A stretch of 64,000 nucleotides of DNA from Drosophila persimilis (Eukaryota > Arthropoda > Insecta > Diptera > Drosophilidae), in NCBI RefSeq assembly GCF_003286085.1, contig NW_020825294.1:6820001-6884000 (forward strand), given 5' to 3'. The translations under genes and the position numbers were made by a program. The notes under the pieces were generated by a model. The model was not told where the DNA came from and did no database searches. It was given only the letters and a program-made list of their open reading frames with translations. Shown piece by piece: positions 21,920-34,900 of the stretch. Each line of letters opens with the position of its first letter. The first letter of the stretch is position 1.

Positions 21920-22053
21920 GTTCGGGAACAACCTCACACGCCCCTTGCCCTTTACCCTTCCACCTTCTGAGAGAGGCTGGTCACCTGCGGCACTTCCTAG
22001 AGCATTTCCCCGACTGTGAAACGGAGTACGAGAAGGACTACAAGCCTAAGTGA
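21920..22053 (+). pseudogene. Possible C-terminal coding fragment, unidentified
   Basis: One plus-strand frame reads into LLREAGHLRHFLEHFPDC, then ETEYEKDYKPK and a stop at 22051-22053. The composition is more protein-like and GC-richer than the flanks, and it sits right after repeat DNA. No start and no recognised family. It may be a transposed exon fragment or chance. Confidence 0.25.
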
Positions 22054-22783
22054 AGCGCACAAAATTCTAAGATGAGTCGCATTAAATTATTCCATGCACT
22101 TTAATTCCACATTTAATAGCTAATATGTTAATGAAGTTTCCTTCTTCCTCTTAAAGTTTTCGTGCCCTTCCCGCTAAAGAAGGGGCAGCCTGGAAAAGCA
22201 GGAAGTGATGCGAGCTGAAAGGCCAAAAATGCGATACAACAGCAGCCCTAAATGCAGATTTCAACACTTGGCCGGCACAACACTCATTACAGCACACATT
22301 AACACACACATGAGTTGGTAGCCCCTCGATTATACGAGTATAATGCATATGTATAAGTGTGCGTGCCTGTTCGGCCTCATAAATATTTCAGTTTCCGACT
22401 TTTTTCCTCCTGATTATATCTGAATGAGTGGTGCGGGGGTTCGGGTTACTGGGATATTCAAATGAAATGAAATGTTTTCGGTCCATGTCCGCGACAAAAG
22501 TTGTGAAAACAGTGGGGAGGGGCAGCAAATGATTCGAAGGCAGAAGTTTCCAAGCATCTGGGGCGCCACAAATCTCAGAGGTAAATGTATTGTAGTTTTG
22601 TGCGTAGCACAAATCCATTTTAAGGCTAATTGGAGTTGGCCAAGTCGAAAGAGTAGGGCTCACAGGAGTGGAATGTGCCCATGCTCTCGCACACAGACAT
22701 AAATAAAAGGGGGTTCGACCCAATGAAGGTCAACCTTTTTTTGGGCGGAGGGCCACAGATTTGGATGAGTGCACATGCCGACA

Positions 22784-22805
22784 GGGGGGGAGGGGAGGGG
22801 AGGGG
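22784..22805 (+). other. Potential G-quadruplex
   Basis: Four G tracts (7, 4, 4 and 4) separated by single A bases: a textbook short-loop G4 pattern on the plus strand. Confidence 0.6.
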
Positions 22806-25800
22806 AGTGTGTCCTGTCCTGGCCTGGCCAGCCCCTGTCCAGGGGCTAATCCTTGGGGTGTCGTTTTTATCAAATGCAGTAATTTTGCTTTTTAAGCGTT
22901 TTTTATTGCCCTTAAATGGACCCTCCTCCCCATGCCTCTCCCCCTTACTCCTGCCTCTGCTCCTCCCTCACGATTTATCCTCTCGGAGGGGATTCCATGC
23001 GTGTTAGGAGAGGCTTAGCCGCAATTGTGTTTTGGCTTAGAGGGACAGAGCGAGAGCGATGTAGCTTTGATGTAGCCATCCTCCCCCTACTCCTCCTCCT
23101 CCTCCTCCATCTCCATCTCCATATTTAATTATCAAAGTGCGAAAGAGAGGGCAAATAACACCCGTGGCGGTGGCGGTGGCGGCTCATGTGATGTACTCTT
23201 GACATTCAACACGTTTATTGTCGCCAGCAACAAGCTCATCATCATCGTCCTTCTCCTCATCCTCCTCTTCCCGCCGTAACTGCTCCTTCTGCTCTCCAAC
23301 ATCCTCATCAGCGTCAAGGCGGAACTCATTAACAGAGGCGTCTCTAAGTGCGTGTGTGTGTGTGTGTTTGTGTGTGGGCGTGGCATCTCAGGGTTGGATA
23401 GAGACCATATGGGCATAATCAGAAACGAAATTACTGTGCAGAATGTCACTCTTTAGGTCACTGTGACCCATTCAGGGCTAAGGGCAGGGAAGTCGTGACT
23501 TTTATTTGGGATTTCGATTAGGTTTTAGCCAAAAATAAGGCAATAAACTAATTAAAAGCTAATTCTTATTCTTGTCTCTTAGAGAAGATCGTGGTCTTAG
23601 GTGTTTTTGGAGTCCCTTTCTATTGGAGTCTCCCCTGGAAAGTCCCCATCTAAATAGTAATAATCCTCCGCTTAACAGGATTATTTATTGCCTTCTGCAG
23701 TCAGCTGTGCAGCCCTGGTCGAAGGGGGAATCACCTTTTGCATTGTTTACACCGCGCTTATTACGAGGCAGGGGCACAGGCACAGGCACAGTCACAGTCA
23801 CTGGCAGAGCCTCGTCCTCGACTACTTTGACGGGACGACAAGGAGATGCTTCCTGCTTATTTGCCTTTGTTTAAGTTTTGATGCTGTTGTTGTTGCTGTT
23901 GTATTTTGTGATGTTTTCCTTTTTGTTTTTCGTTTCGTTTTGTTGTTCTTGGCTGAGTAAATACCTTGCCACACACCCACCCACACCACCCACACACACA
24001 CGTGCAGCCTGCTTATGCGGCAACACGTTACGCTTTGAAATTTTAATTTCTCGCGCGACGCCAAAAAGTATGCTATGCCGCACGAAACGAACCCCAAGGT
24101 GTAGTCTGTTCCAGGTGTTCCACGTTTCAGGCCCCCATTGTTTGTTGTTGATGTTGCTGCTGTTGCAACAACAGCCTACGCGGACTTAATTAATCTTGCT
24201 GTGGGCTTAGCCCATCGTTGTCCCTGGCAATCCTTCAGACAGTTATCCCTTTTTCTCCTGTCTCTCTTTCTGTCAGTCTAAGACTTCTTTCTCCTCGTCT
24301 TCCACTCTGTTCCGTTCGGCCGAGGTCTGTTCTGGTCTTTTCTTGTATTTTCTGGTGATAATGAGGCATCACTGAACCGCCTTTTTATATCGTATTTTCT
24401 TCGTTTTTTTTTGGGTTTGGGTTGGGATAAAACTGTTGAGCGTTGGCTTGATTGATGGGCCGCCTTTTGCCTGGCTGCCTTTTTGGCTTGTTAACTTTTT
24501 CGCATTTTAATTAGAATTCAACAATTAAAATTCATATATTTTTGTGCTTTTTGTTGGGGGAAGTTCTTTAAAATTTGGGGTATGGGGCACGATTGCTGCA
24601 AACTCTGGACTTTAGATTTAAGGGAGTGCAATCCTTGTGCTTCAAATCCTTCAGTTTTCTCCAAATATTCCCATTTAAATCACAAAATAAATAGGTTCGA
24701 ATATTCGCAGCTTAATTGGCATTGCAGCCGTTGAGAGTCCTGTGGCAGGAGCAGCAGCAGCCGCAGCAGCAACCAATTTCCTCTTTGGTCATTTGGTTGC
24801 AAGGCAGCAAAAGAGAGAGAGAAAGGGAGAGAGGGAGAGGGCAGATGGAAATGGAAATGGCAGAAAGGAATGCGATGTTGTAGCTACAAATTAACTGCAA
24901 ACTGCAGGAAAAGTAAATACGTGGAGTCCGGCCAAGTCCTGCGAGGAGAGTGGCCTGCAAATATCCTACAAAATGTTTATACATCATCAATTTGTTTTCA
25001 TTTGATGGCCAACTAAGCGAAACATCCACGCTGCCCCATTCATGCCCTGCCCATTTCAGGAGATCGTCCTGTTATCATCTTGTTTATGGCCGTGAAAATT
25101 GCTAACGCTGGTGGGGGAGAATGGAATGACATTAAAAGCAGGAAAAGTAAACCAGATAATTACGGAGAGGACTCTCTGCGGCCCTCCCTGGCAAGTGCTG
25201 CAAATCGAAAAATCTCCTTTCACAGTTTATGTCCCCTTTAAAAATTTAAATACATTTCAAGTTTAAGCCCAGTTCCGGCTTTCGCCTAAAAACATAAATA
25301 AAGGCGGGGGCGGTGTTAAAAGTTTTTCCCACTAGTCTGCCCCTGGCTGGGGGCTCCGTTCCGGGGTCTGGGATGGGGTCCTTATTACTTAAAGATTCTG
25401 TTGCTAAAAACTAAATCGTCGAGGCGGCAGTGAAAACTTTTAGCCACCACACCAGCAGCCCACCAGCCCAGCCACTTAGCCCACTCTTAGTGGCAGCATC
25501 CATCCGCCCCCCTCACACGATGAGTTTTCCACCGACGATTTGTTTAGAGGGCACATCTCAGGAGATGCGAGCAGAATCATCGGTTGAAAACGTTTCGTGC
25601 CACGTCCACCCACAAGGATAATATGGAGAGGCAAAGAGCATTTTCTATTGCCTTTCACATAAATCTCAACGCACGTCAAAGTTTATTTCGCATTTTTGAA
25701 ATTAAATAAAGATTTGTCACGTAGAAATCCATTTGGGGAAAGTCACTCACTAATACATAAGCAGTCGCACGCACACACGCACACACACACACACACACAT

Positions 25801-27868
25801 GTGCACACTGATGAGACAGCGTAAAAAAAAAAGGAAAACTGTATTTCCTTCGGTTTTTCGTTTCTTTTTTCCTCCTCCCTTTCGGTTTTCTGTTGTCTTT
25901 TGCTCTTGGCGTTAGACAAATACCAAGGCCAAAACTTTGTCTACTGTGATTTTGGAGTTTCTTCGCTTTTTACACCACCTAACCATCCAGCCACGCCTCT
26001 TTGGGCGCTTTCCTCGCCTTTTTTATCCTTGGACACTTTGCTGGAAGTGGAATTTCTGGGCGATTTTTGTTTAGCCTCCGCCAAAAGTTGGCCGGAAGTT
26101 GGGCGTTTTTCGCTTCCGTTTTTGATTAAAGTTGAATGCTCCTCCCCGCGAGGAGGCGCTTCCCAAAAAAAGAGGATATTAATAAAAGTTGTGTGACTGC
26201 AATTTAAAGTACTTTTTTTGGCCCCTCATTTCTTATGGGTTTGGTAATTTTTGCATTACAGATTTCCTTCATCCCTTTTGACGCTGCTCTTTTTTTCAGT
26301 TTAAATTTTCTAGAATATTTGTGATTTATTTTTATACATTTTTTTTTTCTTTTATATCAACTCTAGGATCACTTTTTCTCATTCATTAATTCCTATCTTT
26401 TTTTTTGTTCTGTTATTTGGCATTTTTTTATATTTTACATTATTTATATTTACTTTATTTTGTTGTTTTTTATATTTTTATATATTTTTTTTACACCTAA
26501 AATCACATTTAAGTTACGATATTTTTATAAATTAAGTTCTTTATTTTGCCATTTTTTTCTTTCATTTTTTGCATATTTTTTCATACATTTAAAGTTGTTA
26601 TTTTTGTAAATTTTGCATCTTCTTCAACTAGTTTATTTCTACTGCTTTTTTGTTGTATTCTTTATGTTTGGCCCTGCATTTTTTTCCATAATCTAAAGTT
26701 ACGCTTTGAGATGTTAAGGCGAGAGGAGAGCATATGTTGGCATATGTTGACACCTGCTGTGGACGGAAGTCACTGTCACCCCACTTTGCCACCCCACTCC
26801 CCCATCGTTGGCCTCCCTTCTTATCAACATACTCATCCATAAAGATGAGGCGTACTCGCAAGTTCCTCTTTGGACTGCCTCTGATTACTCATACGACATG
26901 TTGGCCAGCCCACAGTTTCGGTCTCATCTGCCGCACAAAAATGTACTGTACCCTCGAAACTACTCACTCCCCCATCCCCCACATAATTACCCAAACGGAG
27001 AGTGGGGAGAGAAGAAAAGTTATTGCGAAATAAAACCAAACATATGTTAGCTTCCTTGGACACCTCGAAAGCTGCTGGAGAGTGCTTTTGGCTTGTCGTT
27101 TAGCTACTGAAATGATAATAAAAAGCAAAGCAAGAAAAAACAGTGAAGAAAATTTAAGGAGCATAAAAAAATGCAGAGGCAAAGAGGTGTTTAAAAGCAG
27201 CGACCACAAGGAGTGGGGCGTGAAATCCAATAGATGATGGAGAAGATAGCAGAGGGGGGGAGTGTGAACAAAAAGAGGGAGCTCTAGTGGTGGTTTGGCC
27301 TGAAGGAAAATCTTTAGCGGTTCTGCCTGAAGAGTTGGTAAAACAAGTTTCTCCAATAGTGGAGTTTAAAGCTGTGGTTGAACAGGATGGAGTAGGGTTG
27401 GGGGACTTGCCTCAAAAATAAACAGGGAGTTGGGGGTTGAGGCCCAAAGATGGACAAGGAGTTGGGTGATGCCTGAAGCAGGATATGTCCGGCAGCAGTT
27501 TGTGTTGGTGGCTGTACCGCTGCTGATGGAGATATCCATGAACCTGCGCGACCATGCAAATTAACAGAAGCCGCTACCAGGAGGCAGGATGGCAAGAGGA
27601 CTGTGGATAGTGGCAGGCAGGAGCAGGACCAGCAGAAGGAGCACGACACGAACGCGGCAGGGGCCGCGGTCGGGAACAAGGAACAAAGTTGCTAATGCGC
27701 CGCGTTTGCATTGTCTGCATTCACACACACACACCCACACACACGCACGCACACATTCACAACACACATGGATCGGCTGTCATCGGCTTTAACAGCGCCG
27801 AAGGCAGAAAAAAAATGGAGACGAAACAAGTTCCTCGGCTCCCCATTCCTCTTACTCACTCGCTGACA

Positions 27869-27888
27869 CTCTCTCTCTCTCTCTCTCT
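27869..27888. repeat. (CT)10 tract
   Basis: Uninterrupted CT run; GAGA-factor-type sequence on the minus strand. Confidence 0.9.
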
Positions 27889-28214
27889 GTCACTCTCTTT
27901 CCCTTTGTTATATTGGTATTTCCGTCACTTTTTTACTTGTTTTATTTAAGAATTTTTTTGTTTTTTAGCCGTCACACAACGCAACGCTCTTGCGGTCCAA
28001 CAACAACTGAAGAAGAAGTGACCGCCGTGGTTGGATTCGCAGCAGGACCACAAGGATGTTAAAAGGATGCTGCTGCTGATGCTGCTGCTGTTACTGGATG
28101 GCTGGCTGGTTGCTACTGCTGCTTCAACTGCTGGCTAGTTGGTCTCTCTTCGGCTGCAGAGGACACGATACGATGCGACACGAGCAGCATTCAATGGACC
28201 GTTAAGTCTGGCAA

Positions 28215-28370
28215 AGAGTAGCGCTAACAGGGCTCTGTTAAGGGCCTCAGCAGAGAGTAGCGCTAACAGGGCTCTGTTAAGGGCCTCAGCAGAGAGTATC
28301 GTTAACAGGGCTCTGTTAAGGGCCTCAGCAGAGAGTATCGTTAACAGGGCTCTGTTAAGGGCCTAAGCAA
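28215..28370 (+). repeat. 39-bp minisatellite, four units, each with a hairpin
   Basis: Units start at 28215, 28254, 28293 and 28332. Each holds TAACAG-GGCT-CTGTTA, extended to TTAACAG/CTGTTAA in units 3 and 4, followed by AGGGCCTCAGC. Units are almost identical, and partial diverged units continue at both ends. The 39-bp length gives a repeating 13-codon open frame, which looks accidental. Confidence 0.9.
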
Positions 28371-28379
28371 AGAGCATCT

Positions 28380-31300
28380 TTGGTGCTCTTTGAGTTGGGA
28401 AGGCGAAAGAGAGCAATGTTAGAGTCCATAACAGAGTTACAAAGCGTATTGCGGACTGTTATTACTGGCCATGCCTTGAGGCATGTTAAGCTGGGATGTT
28501 AGGGGAGTCCTAGTGATAAACATAAGCAGGGTCTCGCTTAAAATTCAAGAATATCGAAATTTGGGAATACAAAATGTTTAAATATATTTATAAAAAGATT
28601 CTGTAGAAAAAAATAACATTTCCTGTATATACTGATTATGTATAATAAATAGATTGTACGCTAATTAAATGAATATACTGAATATACTAAATAAATACTG
28701 CAGGCTATACCGATTTAATAGTAGAACAGGATCAAATGATAGAAATTTAAGACCTTTGGAGAAATGTTATATTTTTTTTCTTGAAAAATAATGAAAACTC
28801 GTATTAACATTCCTCATCCATATTCCAAAGCTTAGAAAAGAGAAAAAATCAAATGATAAAATCAGAGAACAACCTAGATGATCATCTTAATCGTTACCAA
28901 ACGCTTTTGGTCTTCAAGGATGGCTAGCTCGTATTTTTTGATCGGTTTCCCTTAACAAAATTCTGTCTACAAGTATATTCCATTTGATTATAATTTAAAT
29001 ATACCTTAATAAGCTTAGAACCCAACAAACCCTTGGTGAAAATTCCTAAATTCCTCACAACATAGACCTTTTCACCCTCCTGCCATCCCCCTTAACCACA
29101 CGAAAATCCGTGTAATCACACCTATTGAAAGCCACGAGGAACATTTTCATTTACAGCACTTTTAATTTGTCGCAGCCCAAGACATTTGCCGCACTTAATT
29201 TGCTAACCATCCAGAAGACCGAGTGAGAAGAGCGAGGCATCCACTTGAAAAGAAAGGCAGAGACCAGTGGAAAATAATGTGAAAATCAAGCACTCTTCAG
29301 GCCCCGCAATTGTCGAGAGGCTAAGCCGAAACCGTAAAATGGGACGAGCGATGCGATGCGATGCGGGTTTCGGGTTTGGCATTGGGTTCTCGGTAGGGAA
29401 AGGGGACGGGGACGGGGAGGGCTGGTGACTGGAGCTTGGGTTGAGGGATTTTCTCGTGTCCTTTTTCAAGGCAATCAACACAAATGCTACTTAAAAATTT
29501 ATTTGTGACACGCACGGGACGCACACACACACACACACACACACAGGGAAAGGCTTCCTCCCAGGGAGGAGGCGTCGCAAAGCACAAACACTTAACACAC
29601 GAATGGCCTGTGTGTGTGTGTGTGTGCGTGTGTGTGCCACATGAGGCACCGGCACAGACAAAAAAGGACAATCAACATTTTAACACTTTTCGAGGCAAAA
29701 GAGTGGAAGGAAGGGTCTCACAACGAGACCGAAAGACCGAAAGATATCTGAGAAATGTGTTGCGGTCATGCATTTTTATACGCCCTTAGGAACAGACGGG
29801 TCGACAAGGACCCGAGGGCCAGTGCTTGGCCAGGATACGGTGCAAGCAGCAACCACAGGACCCTTGACATTTGAGCCTGTACTCATCCTCCGGGGCTTTC
29901 TGGGGGTCTGGGTCCATGATAAATGCCGCAAAATGCCTGTAAGCCTGAGTGCGTTTCCAGTTAATACCTCAGCAATTATGACAGGATGCTGGCCCTCCCT
30001 TGCTGCACGCCAGCACGTGTCCGAGCCTCAAATATTGACCAGACCTGCAGTCGAAAATCTTTTGAGCAACTTTCCTGTAAACTTTTCTAATCAAACACTT
30101 GCCACACAGATGGCGGGCAGCACGTTGCAGGCCGATGGTGTTGCAGTGCCACCGTCTAGCCAGTGCCCCCAAAAACTCTAGTTGTTTGTTTGCTTACAAC
30201 TGGTCCTGCCGCCGCCCCTCCTGGAGCCAAATGAAGCAGCTCAATTTCGCCCACAGAGGAAAAGTTTCACAAGTGCAACATGTGAGAAGCCAGAGAGCCA
30301 GAGAAGCAGTGCCCCTCCATGTGGTTTGGGGGGGGGGGGGGAAAAACTGTTGCCTGGTCAGCGGAGGGGAGGGCAAGGACGTAATGGAGCCGCACAAATG
30401 CATACAACATGGACTTTTTTCGTGCAGAGATATTGCTGTAATCAAAAAGCATACAGAAAAAGAAATTTGCTGTGTTGTTTGCTTGCTTGATCCCTCCCGC
30501 AGCGCTGACTGATGGAGAAAGTTAAGAGAACATTACGAATGCTGTTAGAATATCAATGAGAGAAACGGAATTATCCACGACTCGAGTGAAAGATACAATT
30601 TGGACCTGCTGAAAGTGGATGTACTTGGCTGCAATCTGAGCTGGATTCAATGTTTGATTTCTCTTTAATGCAATTCCCGAAGGAAAAGTGTTTTTGATTA
30701 CGTATTTATGGAACTTTCTTCTTCTATTTATTGGGGAAAAAAATATAAATAAAATATACAAATCTATAGCCGTGTTTCATCGATTTTGAATGCTATTTCT
30801 TTCATATTTAACTAAATGAAATATTAATTAGTGGATCAGTTATTGCTTTTTATGCTTCTGTATTTATTTAAAAATTTATCCAAAGAATTTATGGCCTCTA
30901 AATCAAACAGAACATATGTTCAGGAACGTATGTATTCCATGCCCCGCCGGCTAACCATTTCCGAGCCAATAAATCTCTCAAATCCAATATAAAAGTATAT
31001 ATTCGCATGCAAAATATTTTCCCACTGATGGGAGCTCAACAACTTCTCGGGAATCAACTCCGGGCTTCTGCCGGTGCTCCGATGACAACTCAATCAGCCA
31101 TATTTTCCATAAATCTTTCCATATGCATCTTTCATTGCCTACTTTTCAGCGTTTTGCAATTTGCAATCCCCAGTATTTGCTGCCACAAAAATTTGATTTA
31201 TATTCGAGGTGCATGTGGCATGTGGGCTGCTTCAAAGTCGGTTGCAGTTGCATGTGGCTGCGAGAGAGGTGGGAAACCACAGCCAGAGCCATGAGCGGTA

Positions 31301-31800
31301 CTTCATCAAACGAACAACTTGCCGCAAGGTAGCCCCCCACAGACTCGCACACACACACACACACGAATACAGAGCCTCACACAGATACACCCATACGTAT
31401 TTGAGAACTCTCTTCGCTTTGGTTGCAGCAGCAGCGGCAGCGGCAGAAACAAAAACTCCGAGGCACACGACTCTCGGGGAGCACAGGAGCCCCGGCACTT
31501 GTAAACACGTGCACAGTTATAAAAGCATATAGAATTTCCTATTTAACTTCCGGCATGTTTCAACGCACACACACAGGCAGAAAAACACACATATGTATGT
31601 AACTATGTAACGCATATGAAATACTCACTACAGCAATGGTCATCGGCATAAGAGCAGCCGTTTGAATGGCGAATGGAGCAGGATTGCTACGGAAATGGTT
31701 GCTACTTTAGGGAACACATTCACACCTTCATAGGGCGTGGCCTAGCTTTCCATTGCTCCCATTTTCACGGGATTTATTCATGGACAACCGACGACAGTTA
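28380..31800. other. Non-coding DNA, no gene seen
   Basis: AT-rich between 28500 and 29050. Compound CA/GT tracts flank 29522-29634, and a G run lies near 30330. No supported gene. Confidence 0.5.
29522..29545. repeat. (CA)12 microsatellite
   Basis: Uninterrupted CA run, with a GT run about 65 bp downstream (29610-29634). The two could pair as an imperfect hairpin. Confidence 0.95.
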
Positions 31801-31805
31801 GGCGC

Positions 31806-31960
31806 TCGAGAATGCCCGAGAATCGAAAACAAAATACATGTCGTGAGCAGGATAAAGCCCAATAATACTAGACTCGACAGCCACAACCGAATGATGAAAA
31901 GGATAACGCTTAAAAATACCACAAAACAAAATACATGTCGTGTGCATGACAAAGAATCTC
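31806..31960 (+). repeat. Second array of the TACATGTCGTG repeat, two copies
   Basis: Cores at 31835 (TACATGTCGTGAGC) and 31932 (TACATGTCGTGTGC, followed by ATGACAAAG as at 18144). CTCGAGAAT and ACTCGA words also match the array in the chn intron at 18 kb. Spacing is 97 bp. Confidence 0.8.
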
Positions 31961-31969
31961 ATCGGTAGA

Positions 31970-34900
31970 CTCTCAGTGCTATGGCACCCACAATATTAAA
32001 GCCATATATGAGGCTTTTGTGTCCATGATAAGGAATTGAAGAGCAATACCTGAGTTCTACCTGAGTTGTATTTTTGTTAAGGGACAACTCTGGTATATGA
32101 CTTTGTTCTTGGCCAAGCTTCAATCATGCCTATGCCTTAAACTTCAAGTAGTTCTTGAACAGTTCTCGGAGAAGACTTCGCCCCTATCGAGGGTTCACTC
32201 CTATCACATTTCCCCAGACTGTTTGCAAGAGTCGCCAGCCAGGGAGAAAGGTGAGAGCCCTGCCACAAGTATATTGCTGACATGGTAAGTCCAAGTCTAA
32301 GGAAAACATATCCGTGACAAAGTAAACCGCCTCCAGGTGTGCAACCAACAATAATAATACTTTTAGTAGTTGATTTTTCTCTCGGCTTTCGCCTCAAAGT
32401 TTTCTCGCTTTTCTTCAACTTGCAACTCAGTTTGCCTCAGGTTTTTCTTTCCTTTTTTTTTGGCTTTTTTTTTTCTTTGAAGGCACCTAAGCGGACGACA
32501 AGAAATTGAATTGGGCTGCAGGTGGCATGCCACCATCCATCCACCATTTCGTCTCGTCCCACGCTTCAATCCCTCGTTGTGCCTGATGGCAGGATGTGTG
32601 ACAGGCTTTTGAGTTGAGTTTTCCTTTTTTTTTCTTCATTTTTTTTTTTGCGGCACCTTGACAGCCACAGGATTTAGCGGTCCCCAGTCGACGCTTTAAT
32701 ATTTAATAAGCTGACTTCGCTTCGGTCTAGCCGAGTTCTCTCTCTCTGTGCAGAAGGGGGGGGGGGGCCAAAGGTAGAGCCAGAGCCAGGCCAGGGCCAG
32801 GCTAAGCCAAAGCTAAAATATGCCATTGGCTCGAAAAGCAGAAACAGTAGCCGTGGAAGCTCTCTTCAATTATGCAAAAGAGGCGTGGCAGGCAGGCAAC
32901 TTAACCCACACTATGACATGCCCAATGGATTGACAGTCGGGGGACGTCGACTGCAAACCAAGCCAAGGACACCTAGGGGATAATTCTACTTAGAAAGTGT
33001 GGTAGCTGGTAATGAAGAGTTTTTCAAAGCAAGAAGATCGAAAAAGTTGGCTCTTGTTCACGAGAGCTTGAGATTATTCCGGAATAAATTATGTCAAGTA
33101 TTTTTGAGGAAGAAAGGAAAGCAAAATATCAAGTGATTTCCATCTACAAAATATACACCACATAAGGTGGTTTACCCGTACATTCCTTGAGACTTGATCC
33201 GTTTCCCTGGACCTTCACATGAGTCTCCTACATTTTTGGTATTTAACACATTTCCTCTAATTATTTACTTCTGGCCATATTATCACGTTATGTCAGCCAG
33301 AAGTCCCCATCTACCAGCTACCATCTACCAGCTACCATCTACCGTCTTCCATATTCCATGTGCGTTCCGTTTGGCTCCTCTTGGAGTTCATGCCGGCGCA
33401 TATTTTAGCACACGACGCGACGCTGCCGCCTCAAGGACTCCTTCTTTATAGAGGGGGGCGGTGGCGGCGATGTTGTGTCTGCGATTTGGTTAGGCACGTT
33501 CTTCGTCATGGCCTTTGTATTCGTTTTGGCCTCCGCTTCGGTTGCACGTTTTTGGTGTTCTTTGCCGCGGCCAAGTTTATTGTTTGTTGTCGTCACATTA
33601 ATCATAATTTAACGATTAGCGCAAGTTTTGTTTATTAAATATTTCCACCCGAGCCGCTGGAAGTCGCTGGAAGTCGATTCAAGTCGAGACAAGTCGAGTG
33701 TCGTAGATATTTATGAAGCGTCTGGCGACGGCGATGCCACGCGTTGATTGGCCACAAAATCCACATAAATCGCACATTATTTAAGTCAAGAATCCACAAC
33801 AAATAGCAACAACAACTAGTGGCAAAGGTATGGTCAAGAGTTATGACTTGGAGATACCCTTTTCCTTTCAAGCCCGCCCCAAAATGGGTTCATTTTTCCC
33901 CACTCAAACCCTCTATACCCTCGGTTTCCCGCATGCCTTGGAGGAAAAACAAAATTTATGACGCGCGCCTTTTTGCCGGTCTCCAAATTTATGGCTCACA
34001 CTTTAATTATGCACGAGGCATGCTTCATTCAAAAAATTATTGCACTTTGCCGCACAGAGACGCGACCCGGGGGCGGGGGCGAATTTATTCCTAATTTATT
34101 AATAAAAAATTTAAGGCCAAAATGCCGCAAAATGTGGCACAGTTCACATATTGTTCTACTTGTGTGTGCGTGGCTTTTATTGTTGCTGTCGCGTCACGTC
34201 CTCGCGCAGAGTCAAAGGAATCCATTCCATGCCATGCCTCTTCCCCTGGTCCTTCGTTTAGTTTTATTTTGGTCTGCTCTTTGATCAAGCCTTTTCCTGT
34301 GGAGGGTCGGGCATGGGGCATGCACATGTTGTCGCAGTTATTTTGATTTTAGATTTCGTTTTTCCTGAGGAAAGCTTGCGAGGGCACAGCTTGCAGGGTT
34401 CGACTGGTTCTTCGTTTGATCCGTGGCATTTATTGGAATTTTTTGATGAAGATTCATATTGAAGGCGACTCTAAGCAATGTTTGGGGCATGTGTTCTGCA
34501 ACAAATCATCCCTGACTCATAAATGAATATGATTATTCATATGCGTGGTACATGTCTCTTATCGGTGAACCATTTGAAAGTGCTTCAAAGATGACACATA
34601 ACAAATGCTCCAAGATTGTAAAAACCACACAGAAATAGGTCTACAAAGAGAGAGGGGTCTGGGCTATAGGCAAATAAAAGATACAGATACAGATACAGAT
34701 AGAGATAGTGTGCCATGTCTGGCATTGGCTTCATGCGCTGCCTGCCATGCGAATGAGCCAGGGATACAGATACGGGACGGGCGGCTATCTACCAGATAGC
34801 ACATTCGCTAAGGTCAAAACTAATTGATAATCAAACAATTGTCCGCACACAGACGACGCTTGTTGTTTATCTGCTTGTAATCGCTAATTAGTTGCATTGT

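Larger units (their letters stand above)
22060..28200. other. Non-coding DNA, no gene seen
   Basis: Contains a G-run block at 22784-22805, CA/GT tracts (about 23350-23375, 25775-25799, 27720-27745), a CT tract at 27869-27888 and T-rich stretches at 26300-26650. No open frame with protein character. Confidence 0.5.

Noticed and set aside
31580-31690. Another minus-strand exon-like segment with a GTGAGT donor at 31628
   Set aside because: The exon side of the donor is poor and the upstream acceptor lacks a pyrimidine tract.
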